From assembly GCA_017536695.1 (NCBI GenBank), contig JAFXGX010000009.1:1-64000 (forward strand): a stretch of 64,000 nucleotides of DNA. Reading direction: 5' to 3'. Numbering within the stretch: the first letter of the stretch is position 1; every line of letters begins with the position of its first letter. This DNA comes from Bacteroidaceae bacterium. Lineage in GTDB: Bacteria; Bacteroidota; Bacteroidia; Bacteroidales; Bacteroidaceae. The notes under the pieces are model-generated. The model was not told the DNA's origin. It ran no database searches and saw nothing but the letters and a program-made list of their open reading frames with translations. The position numbers and the translations under genes were made by a program. This document shows positions 49,696-58,652 of this stretch, piece after piece.

Positions 49696-49813
49696 TTGAT
49701 TAAACATTGTTAATTGCGGCCGTTTGTTGAGATATTTTCATATATTAGCACAGTTCGTCTTTTAATGTAAGAAACAAGTAGAATTATAACGATAACCTTT
49801 AAAATTTTAAGTT

Positions 49814-50806
49814 ATGCAGTATTTAACAAACGAGAAATTGGTGATTGTCGGAGCTGCCGGCATGATTGGTTCTAATATGGCTCAGTCAGCTCTTATGATG
49901 GGCTTGACAACTAACCTCTGCCTTTATGACGTGTTCTCTCCGGAGGGCGTTGCCGAGGAGATGCGCCAGAGCGGTTTCGATGATGTGAACATCACAGCTA
50001 CAACAGACGTTGCCGAGGCATTCAAGGATGCAAAGTATATCATCTCTTCAGGTGGTGCTCCACGTAAGGAGGGTATGACACGCGAGGACCTTCTGGCCGG
50101 TAACTGCAAGATTGCTGAGGAACTTGGCAAGAATATCAAGACATACTGCCCCGATGTAAAGCACGTTGTCATCATCTTTAACCCTGCTGACCTTACAGGT
50201 CTTGTTACCTTGCTTTATTCAGGCTTGAAACCGGGTCAGGTTACAACACTTGCCGGCCTTGATTCTACACGTCTTCAGAATGCCCTTGCAAAGAAGTTCG
50301 GTGTAATGATGAACGAGGTTACAGGTTGTGCTACATATGGTGGCCACGGCGAGCAGATGGCTGTGTTCGGCAGCGCTGTAAAGATTGCCGGCAAACCATT
50401 GACCGACCTCATCGGTACAGCAGAGTTCCCCGCTGAGGAGTGGGAGCAGATGAAGAAGGATGTTACACAGGGTGGTGCGGCTATCATCAAGCTCCGTGGC
50501 CGTTCATCATTCCAGAGCCCTTCATACCTTTCTGTCGAGATGATTCGCTCGGTTATGGGTGGTGAGACATTCCGTTATCCGGCAGGTACATACGTGTCAA
50601 ACGAGAAGTACAACCACATCATGATGGCTATGGATACTGTTCTTGATGTGAACGGCTGTTCATACAAGATGCCGGTAGGTACTCCCGAGGAGATTGCAAA
50701 GCTCGATGCAAGCTATGAGCACCTCTGCAAGATGCGTGACGAGCTCGTTACTTTGAACATTGTTCCTGCAATTTCAGAGTGGAGCAGCATCAATCCTAAC
50801 CTCTGA
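49814..50806 (+). CDS. mdh: Malate dehydrogenase
   Basis: The enzyme oxidises malate to oxaloacetate with NAD+. The 330-residue protein has the nucleotide-binding GAAGMIGSNMA (13-23), the SGGAPRKEGMTR region with substrate-binding arginines (about 79-90) and the catalytic His in GGHGEQM (about 175-181). It is shorter in the loops than the E. coli protein and belongs to the clade used by Bacteroidota. It lies alone with its own terminator; the -7 box is not clear (a TATATTAG is the best candidate). Confidence 0.92.
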   Translation: MQYLTNEKLVIVGAAGMIGSNMAQSALMMGLTTNLCLYDVFSPEGVAEEMRQSGFDDVNITATTDVAEAFKDAKYIISSGGAPRKEGMTREDLLAGNCKIAEELGKNIKTYCPDVKHVVIIFNPADLTGLVTLLYSGLKPGQVTTLAGLDSTRLQNALAKKFGVMMNEVTGCATYGGHGEQMAVFGSAVKIAGKPLTDLIGTAEFPAEEWEQMKKDVTQGGAAIIKLRGRSSFQSPSYLSVEMIRSVMGGETFRYPAGTYVSNEKYNHIMMAMDTVLDVNGCSYKMPVGTPEEIAKLDASYEHLCKMRDELVTLNIVPAISEWSSINPNL

Positions 50807-50833
50807 TAAAAGAGAGTTGTTATTAATACACAA

Positions 50834-50862
50834 GAGAACGGGAGCAGTGCTCCCGTTCTTTA
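50834..50862 (+). terminator. Terminator after mdh
   Basis: AGAACGGGAGCA pairs with TGCTCCCGTTCT (12 bp) with a one-base centre (in practice a 3-5 nt loop), followed by TTTATAT. Confidence 0.85.
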
Positions 50863-51041
50863 TATATATGTGTTAGGGCAGCCATTTAAATTTGGTGGAT
50901 AATGACATTTTAAACCAAAAATATTTGGTGAAGGAGCAAACAGGTTAGCTCGCTCGCTTCTCTTTGATTGCAGCATCGGTCTCAGAACATTAAACATTGA
51001 ACGCGGTTTTCTCTTTTTTGTGTAAAAAAAAGCCTAAATGT

Positions 51042-51072
51042 TTTGCCAATTGAGAAATTGTATCTACTTTTG
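51042..51072 (+). promoter_or_regulatory. Promoter of rpsU
   Basis: TTTG at 51042-51045 and TACTTTTG at 51065-51072 are separated by 19 nt. The 263-nt gap after the mdh terminator holds no other feature that I can see. Confidence 0.75.
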
Positions 51073-51125
51073 CGCTGCATTTTGTCTAAAGTGAAATAAT
51101 ATAAACTAAATAAATAAAATAGGAA

Positions 51126-51317
51126 ATGATTGTAGTACCTGTTAAAGAGGGCGAGAACATTGAGAGAGCTCTCAAAAAATTCAAGAGAAAATTCGAAAAG
51201 ACCGGTGTAGTAAAGGAGTTGCGCGCACGTCAGCAGTTTGACAAGCCATCAGTTCTCAAGAGACTTAAGATGGAGCACGCTATCTATGTTCAGAAGCTTC
51301 GTGCAAACGAGGAGTAA
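51126..51317 (+). CDS. rpsU: 30S ribosomal protein S21
   Basis: S21 binds late on the 30S subunit near the Shine-Dalgarno cleft. The 63-residue protein begins MIVVPVKEGENIERALKKFKRKF, is Lys/Arg rich, and matches the family in length. It is the first gene of the conserved rpsU-xerC-hpf set. A hairpin that includes the xerC start separates it from the next gene. Confidence 0.95.
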   Translation: MIVVPVKEGENIERALKKFKRKFEKTGVVKELRARQQFDKPSVLKRLKMEHAIYVQKLRANEE

Positions 51318-51380
51318 GAAACAATCTGAATAATTCTTAAAAACCGGATATTTTTCTTGCTTTTTAGATTAAAGTGATTT

Positions 51381-51423
51381 ATATTCGTTGCCGTAAGACA
51401 TCATGTCTTTCGGCAACGAATAT
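51381..51423 (+). promoter_or_regulatory. Hairpin that includes the xerC start codon
   Basis: ATATTCGTTGCCG (51381-51393) pairs perfectly with CGGCAACGAATAT (51411-51423), and an inner AAGAC/GTCTT extends it after a T-T mismatch. The 3' arm takes in the first two bases of the xerC ATG (51422-51424). No T run follows, so translation control or partial termination after rpsU is more likely than a full terminator. Confidence 0.75.
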
Positions 51424-52312
51424 GTTTATAGACTCTTTCATCGGGTATCTCAGGGCTGAGAAGAACTGCTCATCGCATACGTTAAGGGCGTATGCAGGTG
51501 ATCTCCGTTCTTTTCAGGAGCACATGGCCTGCTTGGATGAGTCTCTTACTTTTTTTACGGCTGATGCCGATGTGGTGCGCTCCTGGGTTGCTGCGCTGAT
51601 GGATGAGGGCGCCTCGCCGTCATCAGTGTGCCGTAAGCTTAGTTCCTTGCGTTCGTTCTATCACTACCTGCAAAGGAGCGACCCGTCGCTTGCCAACCCT
51701 GCTGCGATGTTGCAGGGTCCTAAGCGCCGGAAAGGGCTCCCGACCTTTGTCAAGGAGAGTGAGATGGACAGGCTGATAGATGATATTCCATTCGGCGAAG
51801 GGTATGTGGCATGCAGGGACAGGATGATGCTCGTCCTGTTTTACGAGGCAGGACTGCGTCTTTCGGAACTTGTGGGGCTTGATGTCGATGATGTAGATAT
51901 GCAGTCATCTGCTATAAAAGTATTGGGAAAGCGCAACAAGCAGCGTGTCATCCCTTTTGCGGCTGAACTGAAAAGGGAACTGGCAGGTTACATAGAAGAG
52001 AGGGCGGCCTTTGCGCGATGCTCGACAGGTGCGTTGTTCCTTTCCTCGAAAGGCGGGCGCATAAGCAATTCGCGCGTATACCGTATTGTAAACGGTCGTT
52101 TGGCGGGTGTCACGACCCTTAAAAAGAAGAGCCCGCATGTGCTACGTCACTCCTTTGCGACGGCTATGCTTAATCATGAGGCTGAGATAGGAGCCGTCAA
52201 GGAATTGCTGGGGCATGAGAGGCTTGCCACGACTGAGATTTACACCCATCTGACATTCGAGGAGTTGAAGAAGAGTTATGTGAAGGCTCATCCAAGAGCC
52301 GGTAATAATTAA
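51422..52312 (+). CDS. xerC: Tyrosine recombinase XerC
   Basis: XerC resolves chromosome dimers at the dif site with a partner recombinase. The 296-residue protein has an N-terminal SAM-like DNA-binding domain (about 1-90) and the catalytic residues Arg146 (AGLRLSEL), Lys170, His239-x2-Arg242 (HVLRHSF), His265 (LGHERL) and nucleophile Tyr274 (TEIYTH). It starts within the hairpin described above; a GTG at 51374 in frame would add 16 residues. Whether it is the XerC or XerD homologue cannot be told from sequence reading alone. hpf follows after 18 nt. Confidence 0.9.
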   Translation: MFIDSFIGYLRAEKNCSSHTLRAYAGDLRSFQEHMACLDESLTFFTADADVVRSWVAALMDEGASPSSVCRKLSSLRSFYHYLQRSDPSLANPAAMLQGPKRRKGLPTFVKESEMDRLIDDIPFGEGYVACRDRMMLVLFYEAGLRLSELVGLDVDDVDMQSSAIKVLGKRNKQRVIPFAAELKRELAGYIEERAAFARCSTGALFLSSKGGRISNSRVYRIVNGRLAGVTTLKKKSPHVLRHSFATAMLNHEAEIGAVKELLGHERLATTEIYTHLTFEELKKSYVKAHPRAGNN

Positions 52313-52330
52313 ATAATAGGAGGATTTATT

Positions 52331-52618
52331 ATGGAGACAAGAATTCAATCAGTTCATTTTGATGCAACTCAGCAGTTGTTGGAGTTTGTAGAGAAAAAGG
52401 TTGCGAAGCTGGAGAAACTTTGCGAGGGTGCAACAGCGCTTGACGTGAACATGAAGCTGATTAAGCCCGAGACAGCGATGAACAAGGAGGTTGCCTTGCG
52501 CCTGTCTACCGGTAACGGTGAACTCTTTGCTGCCAAGACCAGCGACACTTTCGAGGATGCCCTGCTTGGCGCTATCGACGCAATCAAGGTTCAGATAGAG
52601 AAGGCTCGCAACAAATAG
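52331..52618 (+). CDS. hpf: Ribosome hibernation promoting factor
   Basis: HPF/RaiA-type proteins bind the 30S subunit in stationary phase and stop translation. The 95-residue protein is of the short form, with the characteristic two-helix and four-strand pattern and the C-terminal DTFEDALLGAIDAIKVQIEK helix. It lies just after xerC and before a strong terminator. Confidence 0.88.
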   Translation: METRIQSVHFDATQQLLEFVEKKVAKLEKLCEGATALDVNMKLIKPETAMNKEVALRLSTGNGELFAAKTSDTFEDALLGAIDAIKVQIEKARNK

Positions 52619-52644
52619 TGCGCGTCTCTTTTGTGGAATATATG

Positions 52645-52680
52645 CAGGAGCAGCCAGAAGGCTGCTCCTGATCTGTTTTT
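52645..52680 (+). terminator. Terminator after hpf
   Basis: CAGGAGCAGCC pairs with GGCTGCTCCTG (11 bp, loop AGAA), followed by ATCTGTTTTT. Confidence 0.9.
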
Positions 52681-52745
52681 AGATGGTGATATATCCTTTG
52701 GGTGAAAAAAAAAGTCTTGATAATGATTTTTTTATGAAAATAAAT

Positions 52746-52753
52746 TAATTTTG
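52746..52753 (+). promoter_or_regulatory. Putative -7 box of the AraC-type gene
   Basis: TAATTTTG matches the consensus; a TTG lies 26 nt upstream, too far for a normal spacer. The rest of the 318-nt gap between hpf and the regulator gene is AT-rich, with one hairpin (next entry) and no convincing gene. Confidence 0.4.
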
Positions 52754-52897
52754 CCTCCAATTTAAGAAGTTGTTTAAATTTATATCGGAAGTTATTTATA
52801 GGTCAAAAATAGAATGTTTTCTTGGACATAAAAAACAACGAAATAGCCGCTTTCAATATAAGAATAACTTTTTTAGAAATTTAATGGCTTTTAAAAA

Positions 52898-52931
52898 TAA
52901 AGGATACCGTGTGCGACGATACCCACCTTTA
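52898..52931 (+). promoter_or_regulatory. Direct repeat and hairpin before the AraC-type start
   Basis: GATACC occurs twice, at 52903-52908 and 52918-52923, and TAAAGG (52898-52903) pairs with CCTTTA (52926-52931). The site lies 5 nt before the start codon of the regulator and may be an operator or leader structure. It is a weak, sequence-only call. Confidence 0.35.
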
Positions 52932-52936
52932 TTACA

Positions 52937-54058
52937 ATGGAAACACAGGAACTTATCTTTTTTGCAACAAATATTGTACTGATATCTGTAAGTGTATATA
53001 GCTGTATAATCAAATGGTTTTTCCGTCCCAAAGCCTACAGAGCCCATTTTGATAGGCTTTTCCCCGGGCAGTTCTGGGTCGGTCTTCTTTTTCTCCTGCA
53101 ATTGTTGGAGATACCATACATGTTCGAGATTGAGAATGTCAAAGCCTTACGTTATGCCAATGCATTCTCTCTGTTGCTCACACCTCCTATAATGCTTGTG
53201 ATATGTCGCAAGTACTTCTTCCCCAAGAAAAAGCAGCCAAGGTTTGAATTGTTTATGTTCATCCCGGCAATAGTGCTGTTTATTGTGTTTCTTTTGCGTG
53301 TAACAGGAACACTGGTGCTTTCTGAAATAGGTAGGAATGTGGTAATTTGGGGTGCATTTGCGGTTTTTATGCTTTTCTTTGTCATGACCGTCAATATGGG
53401 AATAAAGATAAAGAGGCTTTCAAAAGGTATCGATTCTCTTGAATATTCCGATTCGCAGGACTTTTCCCATACATTTGCGTATTACGTGATGCGCCTCCCT
53501 ACACTTCTGTGTATTGTCTTGGCTGTTAATTATCTGTGCAATGACCAGTGGGTGAAATTTGTGATTGATATCTTTTTAATAATAGTTACAATAGGTTTTG
53601 TGCTGTTCACTCTTGATCCATGGCGAGAGATTGAATTTGTTGAAGAGAAACGTGTATATAATGAAATAGTTGAGGCTACGGAGTCAAAGTCCAAAAGAAG
53701 GATGTCTGATGCACGTTATGAACAACTGAGAAAAGAACTTTTTGCACTCTTTGATGAAAAGGAAATTTTCCTTACTCCACATCTTTCGCTTGAAATGTTG
53801 CTCAAGGAGATGTCGACAAACCGTAACTATCTCGGCGAGACAATTGCCCGAAGCGGATATAAGTCCTTTTATGACATGGTTAGCTCTTATAGGGTAAAGT
53901 ATGCGTTGCGCATTATCAAGGAAGAGCCCGAAGCAAAGATGGTTGATATCGCTTTCAGGAGTGGATTCGCATCGGCAACCTCAATGAACAAGGCTTTCAC
54001 AGCACAAGGCCTTCCCGCTCCGTCGCAGCACAGGATTACCCCCTTCCTATCTTGTTGA
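52937..54058 (+). CDS. AraC-type transcriptional regulator with N-terminal membrane domain
   Basis: The 373-residue protein has about seven hydrophobic segments in its first 230 residues and a C-terminal AraC/XylS helix-turn-helix domain (about 275-373, with the second helix in VDIAFRSGFASATSMNKAF). Membrane-bound AraC proteins of this kind are common in Bacteroidetes and are taken to sense surface or envelope conditions. It lies just upstream of the pilus locus and in the same direction, so it is the natural candidate to control it, although no direct link can be seen. A hairpin terminator follows. Confidence 0.87.
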   Translation: METQELIFFATNIVLISVSVYSCIIKWFFRPKAYRAHFDRLFPGQFWVGLLFLLQLLEIPYMFEIENVKALRYANAFSLLLTPPIMLVICRKYFFPKKKQPRFELFMFIPAIVLFIVFLLRVTGTLVLSEIGRNVVIWGAFAVFMLFFVMTVNMGIKIKRLSKGIDSLEYSDSQDFSHTFAYYVMRLPTLLCIVLAVNYLCNDQWVKFVIDIFLIIVTIGFVLFTLDPWREIEFVEEKRVYNEIVEATESKSKRRMSDARYEQLRKELFALFDEKEIFLTPHLSLEMLLKEMSTNRNYLGETIARSGYKSFYDMVSSYRVKYALRIIKEEPEAKMVDIAFRSGFASATSMNKAFTAQGLPAPSQHRITPFLSC

Positions 54059-54204
54059 TAAATAATTGTTTATCAGCGTGTTGGCTAATGTGTGGATATC
54101 GATACCAATAATAAGAATAATTCGTTATTATTATCGGCACATATTTATGGTGTTGCCGTTTTTTCTGTTAAAACAATTTTCAGCATTCTTAGAATGCGGT
54201 TGTG

Positions 54205-54240
54205 AAAAACGCTGTCAGGATTACTCCTGACAGCGTTTTC
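54205..54240 (+). terminator. Terminator after the AraC-type gene
   Basis: AAAACGCTGTCAGGA pairs with TCCTGACAGCGTTTT (15 bp, loop TTAC). An AT-only hairpin (AATAATAA/TTATTATT, 54107-54132) precedes it. The remaining 306-nt gap before the next ORF holds no other recognisable element. Confidence 0.85.
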
Positions 54241-54364
54241 AATTATCTGGAAATCCTTGTCAATTTTTAAGAAACTGTTTTCAGTAAAGTGGAAAGCTGT
54301 TTCATTCCATAGAAAATCCTTTCTTGTGCATATTCTTTTTCTTTGCGACAGAAATGTATGAGAC

Positions 54365-54757
54365 ATGGAAAAGAATTATAAGGCTATTACAACTGGGCTT
54401 CTTATTGATTTTAATGGAATCGATGATTTGCAGGCGGGCAGACTGTTTTCTGATTTTTGTGAGGTTACCTGTTCCAATTTGTTCGCATTTTCTCCTTACC
54501 AGCTTCATCTTGAGCGCGAAGAGTTTTTGCATTTCCAATTTTTGGCTGATGAACTCAAGGAGTTGATCGAACATGCTGATGTTTCAGTTGAGGAACTTGA
54601 TGCGAAGTGCAGTAGGTTGAAGGATGTGTATCATGGAATGATAGATAGTTGCTGGGAAGCTTTTGTTTGCAATCCAAATATAGAAGACGAACCCGGAAGA
54701 TTTATTATCCTGCAAATGATGGCTGTTTCCAACTATGAAAAGAAGCAATACAAATAA
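54365..54757 (+). CDS. Hypothetical protein upstream of the pilus genes
   Basis: The product has 130 residues, is acidic and predicted to be helical (for example QFLADELKELIEHADVSVEE), with no signal peptide or membrane segment, so it should be cytoplasmic. I do not recognise a domain. No full-consensus promoter precedes it. The context, between a membrane-bound AraC regulator and a pilus locus, suggests an accessory or regulatory role but gives no proof. Confidence 0.6.
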   Translation: MEKNYKAITTGLLIDFNGIDDLQAGRLFSDFCEVTCSNLFAFSPYQLHLEREEFLHFQFLADELKELIEHADVSVEELDAKCSRLKDVYHGMIDSCWEAFVCNPNIEDEPGRFIILQMMAVSNYEKKQYK

Positions 54758-55001
54758 AAGTGCTTTACAGGTAACTGAGAACCGTTTTCCTTTTGAAGGA
54801 ATACATCAAAGGGAAAGAATTCAGCGGAAAGGAAACGGAGATTCATTTTCATGGAAAGAGGTTTTGGCGAACGGGAAAACTGTTTCATTGTACAGGAAAC
54901 GTGTGGATTGGGGATTTCTGTTTCTTTGCATCGGACAAAACAAAAATGTGATGATGGCACATTGTAAATCAATCAAGAAAAATAAGAACCGAATATTATA
55001 A
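54735..55001 (+). CDS. Small hypothetical ORF, uncertain
   Basis: This 88-residue ORF begins within the last bases of the previous gene. It is basic and rich in Lys, Arg and Asn. An overlapping frame in the same stretch also reads well without a good start, so either one of the two is translated or neither is. No homology is recognised. Confidence 0.3.
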   Translation: MKRSNTNKSALQVTENRFPFEGIHQRERIQRKGNGDSFSWKEVLANGKTVSLYRKRVDWGFLFLCIGQNKNVMMAHCKSIKKNKNRIL

Positions 55002-55018
55002 ACTAAATCTTAAAGAAT

Positions 55019-55615
55019 ATGAGTGAGTGTAAAAAATTAAGTTGTTTGTTGCTTTTTGCCTTGACATTCCTCTTTACCCAGGAGGTAAAGGCGCAACAAG
55101 TGGCTGTCAAGACAAATCTTGTCTACGATGCTACTGCAAATGTCAATGCTGGTATTGAGGTGGGATTGGCAAAAAGATGGACTCTCGATGTATCGGGTAA
55201 TCTTAATGCATGGGATATGTCTCACGGACGTAAATGGAAGCATTGGTTTGCACAGCCTGAATTCAGATATTGGTTCTGTGATCGTTTTTCGGGACATTTT
55301 ATAGGAGTGCATCTGCATGGCGGACAATACAATGTCGGTGGTCTCAAGAACAGTATCAAGTTCCTTGGAACAGATTTTTCAAAATTGGGTGACCACCGTT
55401 TTCAGGGTTGGTTTGCAGGAGCTGGTATTGCCTATGGTTATACATGGATTCTGGGCAGACACTGGAATCTGGAAGCCGAAATAGGTTTTGGATACAGTTA
55501 TACCAGATATGACAAGTATGAGTGTGTGGGTTGTGGCAGAAAGGTTGAGGAGGATAAGGACCATAACTATGTGGGACCTACCAAGGCTGCGATAAACTTA
55601 GTGTATCTTTTTTAA
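55019..55615 (+). CDS. DUF3575 family outer-membrane protein
   Basis: The 198-residue precursor has a signal peptide (about 1-25) and a pattern of short amphipathic strands ending in aromatic or small residues (for example VYDATANVNAGIEVGLAK, GIAYGYTWILG), as in a small beta-barrel. DUF3575 proteins are regularly found with Mfa/Fim-type pilus genes in Bacteroidales. A CVGC pair near the C-terminus may form a disulfide. It begins 17 nt after the previous ORF and ends 3 nt before the DUF3868 gene. Confidence 0.8.
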   Translation: MSECKKLSCLLLFALTFLFTQEVKAQQVAVKTNLVYDATANVNAGIEVGLAKRWTLDVSGNLNAWDMSHGRKWKHWFAQPEFRYWFCDRFSGHFIGVHLHGGQYNVGGLKNSIKFLGTDFSKLGDHRFQGWFAGAGIAYGYTWILGRHWNLEAEIGFGYSYTRYDKYECVGCGRKVEEDKDHNYVGPTKAAINLVYLF

Positions 55616-55618
55616 AAA

Positions 55619-57034
55619 ATGACAACGATGAAACGTATAATATTTATTCTTTTTGCCCAGTTCGCACTTCTTGCAACAGTTGATGCTCAGAGTGTTGACG
55701 GTGTAAAGGTTGAGAACCTGCGTATGAAACGCAATGGTGGATTCATGGTGGTGAATATGGATGTCGATTTCTCGTCTCTTAAAGTATCATCCAACAGAGC
55801 AGTTCTTTTTACTCCTGTAATTGTGAACGACAAGGATAGTGTAGATCTCTCTTCTGTAGGTTTCTATGGCCGTCGTCGCTACTACTATTATGTTCGCAAC
55901 GACAAGAGTATTATCGCGGAAAATGGAAAGAGCTATCGTGCTTCGGAGAAGCCGGAGACAATGGACTACAATGTAGTTGTTCCCTATGAGAAGTGGATGG
56001 ATGGAGCATATCTGGTATTGCACCGCAGTGACTACGGATGCTGTAATAAGATTGTAGACGAGCAGTTCTCTCAGTTGGGAATGTTCAAGGAGCGTATATT
56101 CTCGCCAAAGTATGTATATGTACGCCCTGTACCTGAACTTCAGAAGACACGTTCGCTCAGCGGCTCGGCGTACATCGACTTCGTGGTAAACAAGACTGTC
56201 ATAAACCCGAATTATCGTGGCAACAAAACTGAATTGGCAAAGATTACAGGTACAATAGATTCAGTAAAGAACGACAAGGACATTACCGTGACTGCGCTTT
56301 CAATCAAGGGATTTGCTTCTCCTGAGGGCTCGTATGAGAATAATACACGTCTTGCAAAAGAGCGTACAGAGGCTCTCAAGAAGTATGTACAGAACCTGTA
56401 TCATTTTGAGCCTGATTTTATACAGACATCATATGAACCGGAAGATTGGGCCGGATTGAGAAAATTTGTCGAGACATCTTCGCTTCCTAACAAAGATGCC
56501 ATTATCAGCCTTATCGATGGTAATCGTGAACCGGATAACAAAGAGTGGATGATCAAGTCTACATACGCCGATGACTATCAAGTGATGTATAAGCAATGTT
56601 ATCCGGCTCTTCGTCACTCTGACTATAAGATTGAATATACTATCCGTGCCTATACAGACATTGAAGAAATCAAGAGAGTCTTTGCGGAAAGTCCCCAGAA
56701 ACTCAGCCTTGAAGAATTCTATATCCTGGCGCAATTGTATGATAATAATTCACGCGAACTCAACGATATTTTCGAGACTGCTGTCCGCATGTATCCTAAC
56801 GATCAGGTTGCAAACCTTAATGCCGCTATCTCTGAAATGCAGAACGGTGACCTCACAAGTGCAGAGCCTCATTTGAAAAAGGCTGGTGATTCGGCCGAGG
56901 CAGTATACGCACGCGGTATTTATGGGGCATTCGTCAAGGATTATGACAATGCTTTGGAACTCCTGGAGAAAGCTAAGGAGATGGGAATCGTTGAGGCTGC
57001 TGATGCAATTGAACAGATAAATGAAATAAAATAA
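55619..57034 (+). CDS. DUF3868 / OmpA-like accessory protein of the pilus locus
   Basis: The 471-residue protein has a signal peptide (about 1-22 from the second ATG, 55628), an N-terminal domain of the DUF3868 type (to about 170), a middle domain with OmpA-like features (IKGFASPEGSYENNTRLAKERTEALKKYV) and a C-terminal region with TPR-like helices (about 360-470). It is probably outer-membrane- or periplasm-located and may join pilus to cell wall, but that is inference from its parts. It belongs to the same transcript as the DUF3575 gene. Confidence 0.75.
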   Translation: MTTMKRIIFILFAQFALLATVDAQSVDGVKVENLRMKRNGGFMVVNMDVDFSSLKVSSNRAVLFTPVIVNDKDSVDLSSVGFYGRRRYYYYVRNDKSIIAENGKSYRASEKPETMDYNVVVPYEKWMDGAYLVLHRSDYGCCNKIVDEQFSQLGMFKERIFSPKYVYVRPVPELQKTRSLSGSAYIDFVVNKTVINPNYRGNKTELAKITGTIDSVKNDKDITVTALSIKGFASPEGSYENNTRLAKERTEALKKYVQNLYHFEPDFIQTSYEPEDWAGLRKFVETSSLPNKDAIISLIDGNREPDNKEWMIKSTYADDYQVMYKQCYPALRHSDYKIEYTIRAYTDIEEIKRVFAESPQKLSLEEFYILAQLYDNNSRELNDIFETAVRMYPNDQVANLNAAISEMQNGDLTSAEPHLKKAGDSAEAVYARGIYGAFVKDYDNALELLEKAKEMGIVEAADAIEQINEIK

Positions 57035-57077
57035 TAAGAATAGAAACAAATTTTAACCACTTAATTCTGATTAAATT

Positions 57078-58637
57078 ATGAAAACTAACAAATTATTTTT
57101 CGGTTTCTTGGCTGCAGGCTTGTTGCTGAGTTGTACAAATGAGGATGAAGCTGCTGTTGTCAATCCAATGGGCAATACACAGACTTCTTATATTGCAATC
57201 AATGTGAATTCTGCTTATGATGCAACCCGTGCCGATTATGCAGAGGGTACAGCTGAGGAGCAGAAAGTGAATAACGCACATTTCTTCTTCTTTGACAATG
57301 CTGGTTCTGCATTCAATGTATCAAACGAGATTGGCGGTACAGGTGTAAACTATATTACAAAGAGTGGTTTGGCAGATAATGGCAACAATCCCGAGAACGT
57401 AGAGACTATTACAGAGGCAGTCCTTACTATCAAGGGCAACAAGGGTAATAACCCGGCAAAGGTTGTGGCTGTAGTAAACTGGGATTATTCAGGTGCTTCT
57501 TTGTCACTCGCTGAACTTAAAGCGCAGCTCGTTTCTGAGGCAGATGCAGTTACTGGTGATTTCGTAATGAGTAACTCTGTGTATTTGAGCGGTGCTGATG
57601 TGATGGACGCTACCCCTATTACAGTTGCTAATATTTCATCTTCTGAGACCGGTGCTATGGCATCTCCAGTTGATGTTTATGTAGAGCGTCTTGCTGCCAA
57701 GGTCGCACTGACACAGGCCGAGGAACTTTTCGATACTGGTATAGCAAATCCTTACGGTACCGGCAACTTCTACGTAAAGGTTCTTGGTTGGGATATCAAT
57801 ACAACAATGAACAGCTCTAACCTAGTGAAGAGTGTCTCTAGTGCATGGACAGATGCCAACCTTGGTATCGTGGGATGGAACATAGAGGCTTACAAACGCT
57901 CATTCTGGGGTGAGTCTGTTGCTGTAGGTGGCAGCGCTGCTTTGGTAAAGAACTTCTCTTGGAGCCGTATAAACAACGCTGTTGCTGCAGCTGACTACTG
58001 TCTTGAAAATACAAGCGGTACAAATACGAAAGTTCTTGTGAAGGCTCAGATTTCTGATGCGGACGGCAATCCTGTCGAGGTTGTGAAACTCCTTGGCGAG
58101 TATGTTACCGTAGAGGGTCTCAAGAACAGCATCGCTAATGCTCTTGCTTCAAAGTACTACGCATTTGACGGTGGTGTTTACACATCTATTGCTTCTGCTG
58201 ACATTGAGCTTGCTGCTGCCGGTACATCTGGTGTTGACAGCTACACTGTAACCTATAGGCTTACTGCCGCTGCAGCTGCAAAGACATGGAAGGTAAAGAA
58301 TGCTGACGGTACGACATACAGCGATGTTACAGCTGACGATGTCAACGTTTCACTTGACGCTCTTGAGCACGCTCAGGTATGGAATGATGGTATGGCATAC
58401 TACTTCGCCGATATCAAACATCTTGGTGCTGCAGGTACTACCGGTGAGTTCGGTGTAGTGCGTAACCACTCATATGCTGTGAACGTTACTGAAATTGTAG
58501 GTCTTGGAACTCCTGTTTATGACGGTGACAGCGATGTTGAGGAACCTGTTACTCCAAGCGACACCGAGTCTTACATTGCTGCAAGAATTAATGTCCTCAC
58601 ATGGAAACTGGTTAACCAGAACGTGATACTCAAATAA
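57078..58637 (+). CDS. Mfa1-like major pilus subunit precursor (lipoprotein)
   Basis: The precursor has 519 residues, a lipobox LLSC (Cys19) and the likely protease site ATRADY with Arg51, as in P. gingivalis Mfa1/FimA, where cleavage after an Arg frees the subunit for assembly. The mature protein is rich in Ala, Val, Thr, Asn and Asp with a beta-sandwich pattern, and it ends in a conserved strand (NVLTWKLVNQNVILK) that likely inserts into the next subunit. It is the best candidate for the stalk because of its size, position and high-expression codon choice. Confidence 0.85.
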   Translation: MKTNKLFFGFLAAGLLLSCTNEDEAAVVNPMGNTQTSYIAINVNSAYDATRADYAEGTAEEQKVNNAHFFFFDNAGSAFNVSNEIGGTGVNYITKSGLADNGNNPENVETITEAVLTIKGNKGNNPAKVVAVVNWDYSGASLSLAELKAQLVSEADAVTGDFVMSNSVYLSGADVMDATPITVANISSSETGAMASPVDVYVERLAAKVALTQAEELFDTGIANPYGTGNFYVKVLGWDINTTMNSSNLVKSVSSAWTDANLGIVGWNIEAYKRSFWGESVAVGGSAALVKNFSWSRINNAVAAADYCLENTSGTNTKVLVKAQISDADGNPVEVVKLLGEYVTVEGLKNSIANALASKYYAFDGGVYTSIASADIELAAAGTSGVDSYTVTYRLTAAAAAKTWKVKNADGTTYSDVTADDVNVSLDALEHAQVWNDGMAYYFADIKHLGAAGTTGEFGVVRNHSYAVNVTEIVGLGTPVYDGDSDVEEPVTPSDTESYIAARINVLTWKLVNQNVILK

Positions 58638-58652
58638 TATACAACCTATTAA

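Noticed and set aside
52770..52982. Plus-strand ORF of 70 codons before the AraC-type gene
   Set aside because: It overlaps the regulator start in another frame and is a low-complexity, Lys/Phe/Asn-rich translation of AT-rich DNA.
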